Positions 50,859 to 58,763 of a stretch of 64,000 bases of DNA are shown piece by piece. The notes under the pieces were generated by a model. It was not told where the DNA came from. It searched no databases and was given only the letters and a program-made list of their open reading frames with translations. Source of the DNA: Bog-473 sp963706555 (GTDB taxonomy: Bacteria; Actinomycetota; Acidimicrobiia; Acidimicrobiales; RAAP-2); NCBI GenBank assembly GCA_963706555.1, contig OY970164.1, positions 1,426,001-1,490,000 of the forward strand, read 5' to 3'. How positions within the stretch are numbered: position 1 is the stretch's first letter; every line of letters begins with the position of its first letter. The translations under genes and the position numbers were made by a program.

Positions 50859-50904
50859 TTGACAGGGTGACATAGCCAGGTACTATGTATTGCATGGTAC
50901 CTGG
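50859..50904 (+). promoter_or_regulatory. Strong promoter and palindromic operator of padR
   Basis: TTGACA (50859-50864), a 16-base spacer and TACTAT (50881-50886) make one of the best promoters in the window. The -10 and start codon lie within a 29-base palindrome: CCAGGTACnATG (50876-50887) and CATnGTACCTGG (50893-50904). The transcript would begin at or next to ATG 50894, so the operator covers promoter and start. Autorepression by the PadR product is the natural reading. Confidence 0.75.
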
Positions 50905-51238
50905 ACGCGTGCCCCAGCTGGCCCAGATGAGGAAGGGCGCGCTCGAATACTGCGTCCTGGCGTTGTTGCGCGACGGGGAGCGCTACGGGTTCGAGCTGAT
51001 CCGCGAGCTCTCCGCAGCCGAGCTGGTGACCAGCGAGGGGACCATCTACCCGCTGCTGGCGCGGTTGCGGCAGGACGGGTCGGTCGAGACGTCGTGGCGG
51101 GAATCAACGCAGGGACCGCCGCGCCGCTACTACTCGCTGACCGCGGACGGGAAGGCGGCCCTCGACTACTTCGTCGCCGAATGGCGGCGCTTCTGCGGGG
51201 CGGTCGACGGGATTCTGGACGCGGGAGCGACACGATGA
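50894..51238 (+). CDS. PadR-family transcriptional regulator
   Basis: A 114-residue winged-helix regulator. LAQMRKGALEYCVLALLRDGERYGFELIRELSAAELVTSEGTIYPLLARLRQDGSVETSWRES ... RYYSLTADGKAALDYFVAEW is the full PadR N-terminal domain; there is a short C-terminal helix for dimerisation. ATG at 50894 is 7 bases after TACTAT and would be leaderless; ATG at 50885 is in frame but lies between -10 and start. It overlaps the next gene by 4 bases (ATGA). PadR regulators usually repress an adjacent gene in response to a small compound, and often pair with HAAS-domain proteins as here. Confidence 0.92.
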   Translation: MVPGRVPQLAQMRKGALEYCVLALLRDGERYGFELIRELSAAELVTSEGTIYPLLARLRQDGSVETSWRESTQGPPRRYYSLTADGKAALDYFVAEWRRFCGAVDGILDAGATR

Positions 51239-51981
51239 GCGACGTCCCGCTCCGCAGTGACCTCGACCGGATGGTCGACCGATATCTGGGTGAGCTGGCC
51301 CAGGCGTTGCAGCGCTTGCCGGCCGCAGAGCGAGATCACCTCCTGAGCGAGATCCGGGAGCACATCACCGAGCTCCGCGGCGAGCGACCGGTCCGGGACG
51401 CCTGGGACATGGAGGTGTTACTCAACCGGGTGGGCCTCCCCGAGGACATCGCCGCGGCAGCGTGGGAGAACGTCGAAGAGGCCGAGGACCCGGTCGGCCC
51501 GGTCCCGCCCCCGGCTCCGGCGTCGGTCCAAGCTCCGGCGTCGGTCCAAGCTCCGGCGTCGGTCCAAGCTCCGGCGGCTGTCTCGGCAACGGCGACGGCG
51601 GAGCGCCCATGGTCCGGGCGGTCCCGGCTCGTGCTGGGGCTCGTCGCGGCGGCGATCGTGCTCGTCGCAGCGGTGAGTGTGGCCGCCACCCGCCATGGTG
51701 ACATCCTCGGCTCGAACAGCAGCCCGTCATCCGTCGTGCCGGCCACGAGGCCGTCACGTCCACATCCGCCGACCCGCGTCGCTGTGCCGAACGTCATCGG
51801 AACCACGGTGGCCCAGGCAACTGCGGATCTGCAGGCCGCCGGGCTCTCCGTCGCCTCCATCTCGGGCTCCTCGGACTCCCTGCCCCCGGGTGAGGTGTTC
51901 TCGCAGAGTCCGGCCGGAGGCTCGTTCGTGGTCCTCGGGTCGGCGGTCACCCTCGACATCTCGTCGGGCGCCGCATCATGA
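51235..51981 (+). CDS. HAAS-domain membrane protein with extracellular PASTA domain
   Basis: A 248-residue protein of unusual architecture. Residues 1-85 (DLDRMVDRYLGELAQALQRLPAAERDHLLSEIREHITEL ... VGLPEDIAAAAW) are a cytoplasmic HAAS/DUF1700-like helical domain of the kind encoded beside padR. APASVQ is repeated three times (94-111) from an 18-bp DNA repeat. Residues about 131-152 are one membrane helix; a Ser/Pro linker leads to a PASTA domain (VAVPNVIGTTVAQATADLQAAGLSV ... PPGEVFSQSPAGG, 182-248) outside. PASTA domains bind cell-wall muropeptides or beta-lactams, so it may report wall status to the PadR regulator; this is inference. Confidence 0.75.
   Translation: MSDVPLRSDLDRMVDRYLGELAQALQRLPAAERDHLLSEIREHITELRGERPVRDAWDMEVLLNRVGLPEDIAAAAWENVEEAEDPVGPVPPPAPASVQAPASVQAPASVQAPAAVSATATAERPWSGRSRLVLGLVAAAIVLVAAVSVAATRHGDILGSNSSPSSVVPATRPSRPHPPTRVAVPNVIGTTVAQATADLQAAGLSVASISGSSDSLPPGEVFSQSPAGGSFVVLGSAVTLDISSGAAS
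51514..51577 (+). repeat. In-frame 18-bp tandem repeat encoding APASVQ
   Basis: GCTCCGGCGTCGGTCCAA is present three times exactly (51514-51567) followed by a partial fourth copy. It codes for the flexible linker of the HAAS-PASTA protein and could vary in copy number. Confidence 0.85.
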
Positions 51982-52101
51982 GTGGTGTGGCGGCCGCTCC
52001 CGTTGTTGGCGCTCGCTCCAGCAACGGTCACAACGGTCACACGAACCACTGCAGCCCGCGTGACCGCACCGCGGGCACTTCTCCGGCACATCCTCGGGCA
52101 C
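51976..52101 (-). CDS. Possible small cysteine-rich protein
   Basis: A 41-residue open frame starting at GTG 52101, ten bases after the stop of the MprF-like gene on the same strand. It reads KCPRCGHAGCSGSCDRCDRCW: six cysteines in a zinc-ribbon-like spacing (C-x2-C-x4-C-x3-C-x2-C-x2-C), followed by a basic tail. AGGG precedes the start by 8 bases. It overlaps the end of the plus-strand HAAS-PASTA gene by 6 bases. The cysteine density is suggestive but the frame is short, so it may be chance. Confidence 0.3.
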   Translation of the reverse strand: MPEDVPEKCPRCGHAGCSGSCDRCDRCWSERQQRERPPHHS

Positions 52102-52111
52102 GGGCGTTGCC

Positions 52112-55100
52112 CTAACTTCCCGTCGGCTCCGGCTGCCGTTCTTCGGCGACCGCCACATTGTCGGTGTCGTTGTCGCGCAGCGCGGCCATTACCGCGTCGG
52201 GCACGGCCGGTCCGGCACGCTTCGCAGACGCCGTCGTGAGAAGCCGGCCGATGACCGGGACCTCGGTGAGGGATTCGGCCCGCATGATCTGCACGGCCAC
52301 CGGGACGAATTGCTCGGCCGAGTCGAAGACGATGTAGCGGGGCAGCCATGTGGGCTCGTACTTGGCGTTGAAACGCCACAACGTCTCGATCTGTAGCACC
52401 CCCGACAGCCGCCGCAGGGCCCAGCGCTCGACGCGTTGGGTCACCCCGTCACCGGACTCACCGTCGAGCACTGAGCGCAGCGCCGCAAAGTTGAGGCTGA
52501 GGCCCTTCATGCCCAGTTCCTTCATGTGGGCGATGGTCGAGCACAGCGCGAAGTCGAGCAGTCCGTTGGGGTGCTCGGCCGGATCCCGTCGCATGAGATC
52601 GAGGGAGTAGCCACCGATGGCCGTCGAGGGGACGAACTGGCACATGGCGGCGGGAGCACCGTCGGGCCCCTCGACCAACGTCAACAGCAATCCGGTGTCA
52701 CGGGGATCGAACAGCCGGCCCAGCATCATGGAGAAGCCGCGTTCTTGGTCCCCGCGTCGGCTGAGGTTCATGAGCTCCACCAGACGCGCGGCATCGTCGG
52801 GGCTCAGGTGGGCCGGGTCCAAGAACCTGACGGTGTAGCCGTAACGAGCGACACGGTTGACGGCTTGACGGAGCCCCTTCATTTTGCCGCCCTCGAGTGA
52901 GAACTGACGGGGGTCGACGACTGCCTCGTCGCCGATATAGAGGAAGCGCATGCCCGACGCCTGGTAAGTGGGCAGCCACGCCTCGCCGGCGGCCATGACA
53001 CCGAGCCCCCATCCGTTGCGGTCGACGTAGCGGCGGAAGGCGTCCCAGACGTGTGCTCGTTCCGTAAAGGGGCCGATCGGATCCGGGGAGACGAGACAGA
53101 CGCCGCCGAAGACGGCGTAGGCCACCACGGAGTCCCGGTGGAAGAACCAGTGCTTGTCGTCGCGCAGTGCGAAGTAGTCCAAGGACCCGGTGCCGTGACG
53201 TCGCACGATGTCGCGCGCCCTGAGCTCCGCGGCGCGCCGGCCGACGAGGGCCCGTCCGCTCGAGAGCCGGCGATCGACCACCGGGCGCGTCAGCAGGTAG
53301 AGGGAATACACGATCAACGTGATGCCCACGGCAAGCAGGCTCGGGAAGGCGAAGCGGTTGATATGGGCCGGAAAATGCACATTCTGCACGCCGATGAGGC
53401 GTTCGGCCGAGCCCAGGAGAACCTGGGGCCACGGTGGAAGGGGATGATGGTGTACCCGGCCGGCGACCTCGACCCCGATGAGGGCGCCGATGGTGGCGGT
53501 CAGGCCGCCGATGGCCAGGATCAGGAATGCGGACAACACCGTGCCCTGTTCTGCCTGCGCCCGGAAGCGGTCACGCTGCACGATCAGGAGCGCCAGGACG
53601 CCGGTGCACACCAACAGGCTGATCACGTCGGCCGCATGGAGGATGTGGAGTACGAGGGAGGCCGCCAACGCCGCCACGGCCACCAGCCACGACCGGCGCT
53701 GCCCTTTCAGCACGCCGCGCGAGAGCATGATCATCGCGATGCCCGAGATGGCGACGAGGGCCCCTGCGGCGCGGGCCACCTCAATGGGCAGGAATTGCGA
53801 AATCAGGTGCAGGTGGTCGCGCACCGGAGCCGTCACCGCCGAGAGCAGGTCGATCAACCCGGCCACGAAGAGCGAGGTGGCGGCGATGCGACGGATCCGC
53901 CGCACGCGTATGCGATCGGCGGCCACCTCGGGTGCCGGGGGCCACGACGCGCCACCGGGCCAGCTGGCCGCCAACTCGGGGTGCAGGTCCGCCGCCTTCG
54001 TCCGGCCCTTGACGACTGCGTCGCGTGTGAGCAACCTCTCGCCCAGGGTGGACAGCGGCAGGTCGACCTCGGCTTGCGTGAGGCGGATGTGCAGATCCGC
54101 ACCCGTCTCGACCTCGATCATGGACGATTGCCGGTGGTGGAGATACGTCGGCGGAAGGCCGAAGCGCGCCGGGTGTTCGTGCACAACCTCCGACGAGGCA
54201 CCCGGGCTGGCGAAGAACCCGACGTCGAGGTGGGTGAGCTCGGCCACGAGGGCGCCACCCACGATGACCCCGGTCGCCCCGCCCACGATGGCGTTCCGGG
54301 TCACGTCGAGGACGTTCTCACCGTCGATGGTGACGAGCTCGTGCGCCGTCGCCCGGCTGCCCTGCATGCGCGCGCCCTCCGACGACCAGGGAGAGGGAAG
54401 GCCTTCGCCGCCTAGCGCCCGCCAGATGCCGCGCGAGGTGACGGCCACCACCACGGCGAGGACGGCGACGAGCACGATGCCGATGGCGATCGTGACGAGG
54501 AGTCGCGAGAACCACGTTGCGTCGTAGGCGTGTTGTAAGGCACGTTGCTGGCGCGGCGAGCGGAACACGTGCCCGAGCCCGTCGATGACGAATTCCAGTC
54601 GCAATGAGAGCGCCAGCGCGGCGAGGATCAACGGTGGTGCCCACAGATAGTGGCGCAGGCGACGGTAGAGCAGGCGGGACCGCACGAAGCGCGGCGCTTG
54701 GCGGGGATCGTCGAGCCGCTCCATGCCGTTCAGCCAGGGGCGCTCCTCACCGGGGGTGACGCTATCGGTCGCGCTCGTCGCGTCAGTGTCGGGGGTGCCG
54801 GCACGGATGAGCACACGCCGTTCACCGGCGCCGGTCATGCAATGAAGGTCGACGGCGGCTTCCAGCGAGACACCGAGCCCGCCGAGGAGAGCGGCCAGGT
54901 CGTCGCATGGGCGCGCCGCCCCGACGACCATGATGACCTTCGAATCAGGGCGCGCGGCGAAGGAGGCGAAGGCTGCCGTCAGGCCGGTGTGGGCCTGCAG
55001 TGTGACGGCCGCCGATCGCGGCGCGGCGCCGTTCCCCGACGCAACCAGCTGGCCGCAGATGACAACGACGCCCGGCCCCTGCCACTCGTCCAGCGTCTGA

Positions 55101-55225
55101 GCGATATCGCGGCAGGTGGCCAACGAGGTCGGCGAGGGTTCGGGCGGGAGGAGGAGGTCGCCGAGCACCATGACCCTGCGGCCGAGGGCGACGGCAATCC
55201 TCGCCTGGTCGATGTCCAAAGGCAT
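52112..55225 (-). CDS. MprF/LysX-like aminoacyl-phosphatidylglycerol synthase fused to a degenerate metallophosphoesterase
   Basis: A 1037-residue membrane protein. The C-terminal third (about 690-1000) is a DUF2156 domain (YFALRDDKHWFFHRDSVVAY, SPDPIGP, SRRGDQERGFSMMLGRLF, GMKGLSLNFAALRS) that transfers amino acids from tRNA to phosphatidylglycerol in MprF. Residues about 430-680 contain six or so membrane helices. The N-terminal 420 residues resemble a metallophosphoesterase split by two helices (about 190-260), but every metal motif is altered: DLHL is DLLL (Asp23), GD is GQ (58-59), GNHD is GAAR, GHTH is GGAL (about 321). ATG at 55225 follows GGGGCAGG. Lysine or another amino acid as substrate is not certain. 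Confidence 0.8.
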   Translation of the reverse strand: MPLDIDQARIAVALGRRVMVLGDLLLPPEPSPTSLATCRDIAQTLDEWQGPGVVVICGQLVASGNGAAPRSAAVTLQAHTGLTAAFASFAARPDSKVIMVVGAARPCDDLAALLGGLGVSLEAAVDLHCMTGAGERRVLIRAGTPDTDATSATDSVTPGEERPWLNGMERLDDPRQAPRFVRSRLLYRRLRHYLWAPPLILAALALSLRLEFVIDGLGHVFRSPRQQRALQHAYDATWFSRLLVTIAIGIVLVAVLAVVVAVTSRGIWRALGGEGLPSPWSSEGARMQGSRATAHELVTIDGENVLDVTRNAIVGGATGVIVGGALVAELTHLDVGFFASPGASSEVVHEHPARFGLPPTYLHHRQSSMIEVETGADLHIRLTQAEVDLPLSTLGERLLTRDAVVKGRTKAADLHPELAASWPGGASWPPAPEVAADRIRVRRIRRIAATSLFVAGLIDLLSAVTAPVRDHLHLISQFLPIEVARAAGALVAISGIAMIMLSRGVLKGQRRSWLVAVAALAASLVLHILHAADVISLLVCTGVLALLIVQRDRFRAQAEQGTVLSAFLILAIGGLTATIGALIGVEVAGRVHHHPLPPWPQVLLGSAERLIGVQNVHFPAHINRFAFPSLLAVGITLIVYSLYLLTRPVVDRRLSSGRALVGRRAAELRARDIVRRHGTGSLDYFALRDDKHWFFHRDSVVAYAVFGGVCLVSPDPIGPFTERAHVWDAFRRYVDRNGWGLGVMAAGEAWLPTYQASGMRFLYIGDEAVVDPRQFSLEGGKMKGLRQAVNRVARYGYTVRFLDPAHLSPDDAARLVELMNLSRRGDQERGFSMMLGRLFDPRDTGLLLTLVEGPDGAPAAMCQFVPSTAIGGYSLDLMRRDPAEHPNGLLDFALCSTIAHMKELGMKGLSLNFAALRSVLDGESGDGVTQRVERWALRRLSGVLQIETLWRFNAKYEPTWLPRYIVFDSAEQFVPVAVQIMRAESLTEVPVIGRLLTTASAKRAGPAVPDAVMAALRDNDTDNVAVAEERQPEPTGS

Positions 55226-55324
55226 GCCTGCCCCATCGTCTCACCTACGAAGGGGGAATTACGTCCATCTTGAGGGGGATTCTCCGGCCGAACGAGGATG
55301 GCGTGCCCGATAAGCTGGACTTTC

Positions 55325-55836
55325 GTGCTCGACAACCACTCCGACGACGTGCACCCCAACTGGAGCTGGCGGGCCGGGAACGGCCTGGCGCAGCCGGGTG
55401 GCCCCGCTGTCATCTTCGATATCGACGGCGTCTTGTCAGACGCCGCTGGGCGCCAGCACTTCATTGAGCAGGGAAATCGCGATTGGTCGGCCTTCTTCGA
55501 GGCCTGTGGTGACGACCCGGTGATCGAGGAGATCGCCCGCTTGTTGGAGCTGCTCGACTCTTCGCTGACGGTGGTGTTGCTCACGGGCCGGCCACTTCGG
55601 GTCCAACCGCAGACGCTGGCCTGGCTGCGCCGCTACGGTCTGCGCTGGGATCTCCTGGTCATGCGCGAGCGGGGGACTACACGCAGGTGACGGACTTCAA
55701 GCAACGGACCGTGGTGGACCTGCGCGCCCGCGGCCTCGACCTCCGTTTGGCCTTCGAGGACGATCCCTCGAACCACGCCATGTACGTGGCGGACGGCATC
55801 CCGTGCGTCTACATCCATTCGGGCTACTACGAGTAG
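55325..55836 (+). CDS. HAD-superfamily phosphatase-like protein, with an apparent 1-base frameshift
   Basis: About 170 residues after correction. The catalytic motif is AVIFDIDGVLSDA (DxD), motif II VVLLTGRPL, and motif III/IV ends as LAFEDDPSNHAMYVADGIPCVYIHSGYYE. The frame breaks after VMRERG: the G run at 55671-55675 lacks one G, so DYTQVTDFKQRTVVDLRARGL continues in another frame to TAG at 55834-55836. It resembles nucleotide- or polynucleotide-kinase-associated HAD phosphatases. GTG at 55325 is 8 bases after TAAGCT (55311-55316); an ATG at 55298 is in frame. Between MprF-like and lnt genes, both on the other strand. Confidence 0.75.
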
Positions 55837-55842
55837 CGGTAT

Positions 55843-57348
55843 CTACGCCGAGGAGCGGGAGCTAACCGGGGAGCGGGATCTACGCCGTGCCTGCTGCCAA
55901 CCCGCCAGCAGCAACAGCGCTGCTGCAATGAGGACCGGAAGGTCGCCCCAGTGGTCGTAAGGGGTGAAACCACGACGCAGTGGCACGGTGGCCGTCAGCA
56001 CCTCGCGCCGGCCGAGCACCGAGCGCTGGAGCACGACGCCTCGTTGCGTGACCACCGTGCTGTAGCCCGTCGGCGCGGCCTGCACCAGATCGCGGCCCGT
56101 CTGAACGGCTTGGACCGCACCCGCAGCCACCTCCTGGGTCGGCACCTGTGCGGTGGCATACGACGACGTGTTGGTCGGGACGATCAGGAGCTCGGCGCCG
56201 GCCCGGACCGAGGTGCGGCTGCGGTTGGCGTAGAAGACCTCGAAGGAGACAAGTGCGCCCATCGGTCCGGCGGGCGTGCGGAGCAGGCCCGAATCGTGGC
56301 CGGGTACGGCGTCGGTCGGCACCGCGGCCACGTTGGCGAGATGCGAGATCAACGAGCGATACGGGATGTACTCACCGAAGGGGACCCGGTGCACCTTCTC
56401 GAAAGTGTCGACGATCCGGCCGTTCGGGGCCCACACCACGATCTCGTTGCGAAACGAGCGCGGGCCCGCCGGTTCGGTGACCCCGGCGATCACGGTCGCA
56501 TGGAGGTGGCGGGCCAGCTGCGCCATGAACCGGTCCTCGGCGGACCCGCGCAAAGGCCCTGACAGGGCGATGACGTCTTCGGGCCAGAGCACCATCGCAG
56601 GCGACCGCCCCTGTGCGGCCAGCGCCTGCGTGGCCCGCACTTGTGCGGTGAACACCGTGGCGGGATCCACCTGTGCCTTGCTCACGCCGCGCTGGCCACC
56701 GCCCTGGACGAGGGCCACTTCTATGGAGCGCAGCGGCGGACCGCCATCGGGGACGACCGCGCCCAGCAGCACGAGGAGCCCGAGCCCGCCGAGGACGATC
56801 GCGCCCCGTCCGGCCGTCGCGACGCGTGAGCGCCGGATCCCGACGACCAAGGTGGCCACGCCGACCCCACCCGCCCAGACGCCGGCCGTGAGCAACAGCG
56901 GTCCGCCGATCCGGGCCAACTGCAGGAGAGGGCCGTCCGCCTGTCCCAAGAAGACGCCGCCGAGCGGGAGGCCACCGAAGGGCCACGTCATGCGGACGGC
57001 CTCGGCCAAGGTGCCCGCAGCCACAAATGCCGGTGCCCGGCCACGCCAGGGCGGGGTGAGCACGGCGGCGGCGGCGAAGAACAGGGCCTCCAGCGCGATG
57101 AGCACGGCAGCGCCGTACCAGTTGAAGGTCCGGACCCAGAACAACCCCGGGATGTAACAGCCCAAGCCTGCGAGCCAGCCCGACCACACGCGTGTGCGGG
57201 CGCGCAGCCCGGCCAGCCGCCAGTAGAACAGCCCCGCACCGGCCACGCCCAGTGGCCACCACCCCCACGGAGGCAGCGAGAGGGCGAGCAGGACACCGGC
57301 ACCGAGCGACGGAACCGCGACGCGGCCCCGGCGCGGTGAGGGATTCAC
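55843..57348 (-). CDS. lnt: Apolipoprotein N-acyltransferase-like protein lacking the catalytic cysteine
   Basis: A 501-residue polytopic membrane protein with a nitrilase-type periplasmic domain. Glu is present in LWPEDVI and Lys in EKVHRVPFGEYIPYRS, but the nucleophile position reads VSFEVFY (Ser codon 56245-56247) where Lnt has CYE or CFE. Lnt adds the third acyl chain to lipoproteins; without Cys the activity would be weakened or altered. GTG at 57348 overlaps the hemY stop, so translation is coupled; an open frame to 57387 lies inside hemY. Six or so helices occupy the first 200 residues. Confidence 0.82.
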   Translation of the reverse strand: MNPSPRRGRVAVPSLGAGVLLALSLPPWGWWPLGVAGAGLFYWRLAGLRARTRVWSGWLAGLGCYIPGLFWVRTFNWYGAAVLIALEALFFAAAAVLTPPWRGRAPAFVAAGTLAEAVRMTWPFGGLPLGGVFLGQADGPLLQLARIGGPLLLTAGVWAGGVGVATLVVGIRRSRVATAGRGAIVLGGLGLLVLLGAVVPDGGPPLRSIEVALVQGGGQRGVSKAQVDPATVFTAQVRATQALAAQGRSPAMVLWPEDVIALSGPLRGSAEDRFMAQLARHLHATVIAGVTEPAGPRSFRNEIVVWAPNGRIVDTFEKVHRVPFGEYIPYRSLISHLANVAAVPTDAVPGHDSGLLRTPAGPMGALVSFEVFYANRSRTSVRAGAELLIVPTNTSSYATAQVPTQEVAAGAVQAVQTGRDLVQAAPTGYSTVVTQRGVVLQRSVLGRREVLTATVPLRRGFTPYDHWGDLPVLIAAALLLLAGWQQARRRSRSPVSSRSSA

Positions 57349-58759
57349 GAGACGGCCCGGGCCGCTGCCCTCCCACTGGCGATGCACGCCGGGATGCCGA
57401 CGCCGCGGTAGGCCGCGCCGGCCACGGCGATCCCTCCGAGACGGGCCACCGCCGCCTCAATTCCTGCGGTGCGCATCGGATGGTGCACCCGGTACTGGGG
57501 GAAGGCACGTGGCCACCGTGTCACCATCGATGCGAGCGGATCGCCCGTCGGCCCGATCAACAGCCCGAGCTCGCTCCATACCCGCTCGACGAGTTCGCCG
57601 TCGCTCCACGCTCCGGCGCGGTCGTCGCCGAAGCGTCCGACAGACGCCCGGAGAAGCGCCTCGCCCTGTGTCGCCAGGTCCGGCCACTTCTGCGAGAGGT
57701 ACGTGCAGGCGGTCACTGCCCAGGGATCGCCGTTGTGCGGCGCCGGGCTCCGGCGCGGGACCAAGAACCCGGTGCCGATCAGCGGGGAGGCCAGCGCGTC
57801 AGAGCTGACGCGGAAGGTCACGAGAGCGACCGAGGCGTAGTCGATGTGCGCCAGGAGCCCTGCCGCCTCGTCGTCGTGAGGTCGGAGGAGCGCGCACGCC
57901 ACCGGGGCGGGGACGGCGAGGATGACCGCGTCCGCATCGTGGTGTGTCGCACCGCTCGCGACGTTCCACCGCGTCCCGAGCCGCTCGAGCCGGTCGACCG
58001 GTGCTGCGCAGCGGATCTCCACACCACGTGCCGTGAGCGCAGCGCGCAGCTGCTCGACCATGGATGCCATGCCACCGTCAAGGGCCCAGAACAGCGGCGC
58101 GGCGTCAGGCGACGGAGGAGGGACCTCGGCCCGCAGCGCGCGCATCAGGCTGCCTCTCTTCTGCGCCGCGGCGAGAAGCGGCGGGTAGGTGGCCGCGGCC
58201 GACATGTCGTCGACCGAACCGGCGTGGATGCCGCCGATCAATGGGTCCACCAACCGCTCCGTGACGCGTGTGCCCAGTTTCCGGGTCACCAGGGGCCCGA
58301 TGGAGCGGTCGCCGATAGGTCCGCGCACGTCCGGTCGGGGCAGCAACGCGTCACGGGCCAACGCGATGCTCCCGCGCGCCCGAGAATGCCCGATCGCGCC
58401 GACGGCCAGAAACGGATCGGGATACCCAGGGCGAGGCCTTCGGGTAGCGCCCGGACCTTGCCGCGGGCCCAGACCCCGGCGCCGCTACCGGCGATAGGCA
58501 CCAAGGAATCCTCGAGTCCGATCTCGCGACAGAGGTCGAGCGCCTCGGGCCGGCGACCGAGGAATCCGTCCGGGCCCGTGTCGACGCGGCGCGCCCCGAA
58601 CGGCACGCTGTCGAGCGCCCCCCCGAGCCGGGGCGACGATTCGAGGACGAGCACCTGCGGTGCATCCCCGGCACCTTCGGGGCCGTCACTGCCGCCGGTG
58701 AGCTCCCAGGCCGCGGCCAACCCGCTGATGCCACCCCCGACGACCACGACACGTCGCAC
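57345..58759 (-). CDS. hemY: Protoporphyrinogen/coproporphyrinogen III oxidase, HemY type, with an apparent 1-base frameshift
   Basis: About 471 residues after correction. The enzyme oxidises coproporphyrinogen III (CgoX) in most actinobacteria. FAD motif VVVVGGGISGLAAAWEL, GGALDSVPFGARRVDTGPDGFLGRRPEAL and the C-terminal GGIAVAGAAYRGVGIPACIASGRAAA are typical. After FWPSARSGILGRAG the frame changes near 58371-58373: one G is missing from a minus-strand GGG run, and SIALARDALLPRPDVRGPIGDRSIGPLVTR follows in the second frame. GTG at 58759 begins 4 bases after the hemH stop. Overlaps lnt. Confidence 0.9.
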
Positions 58760-58763
58760 GGCG

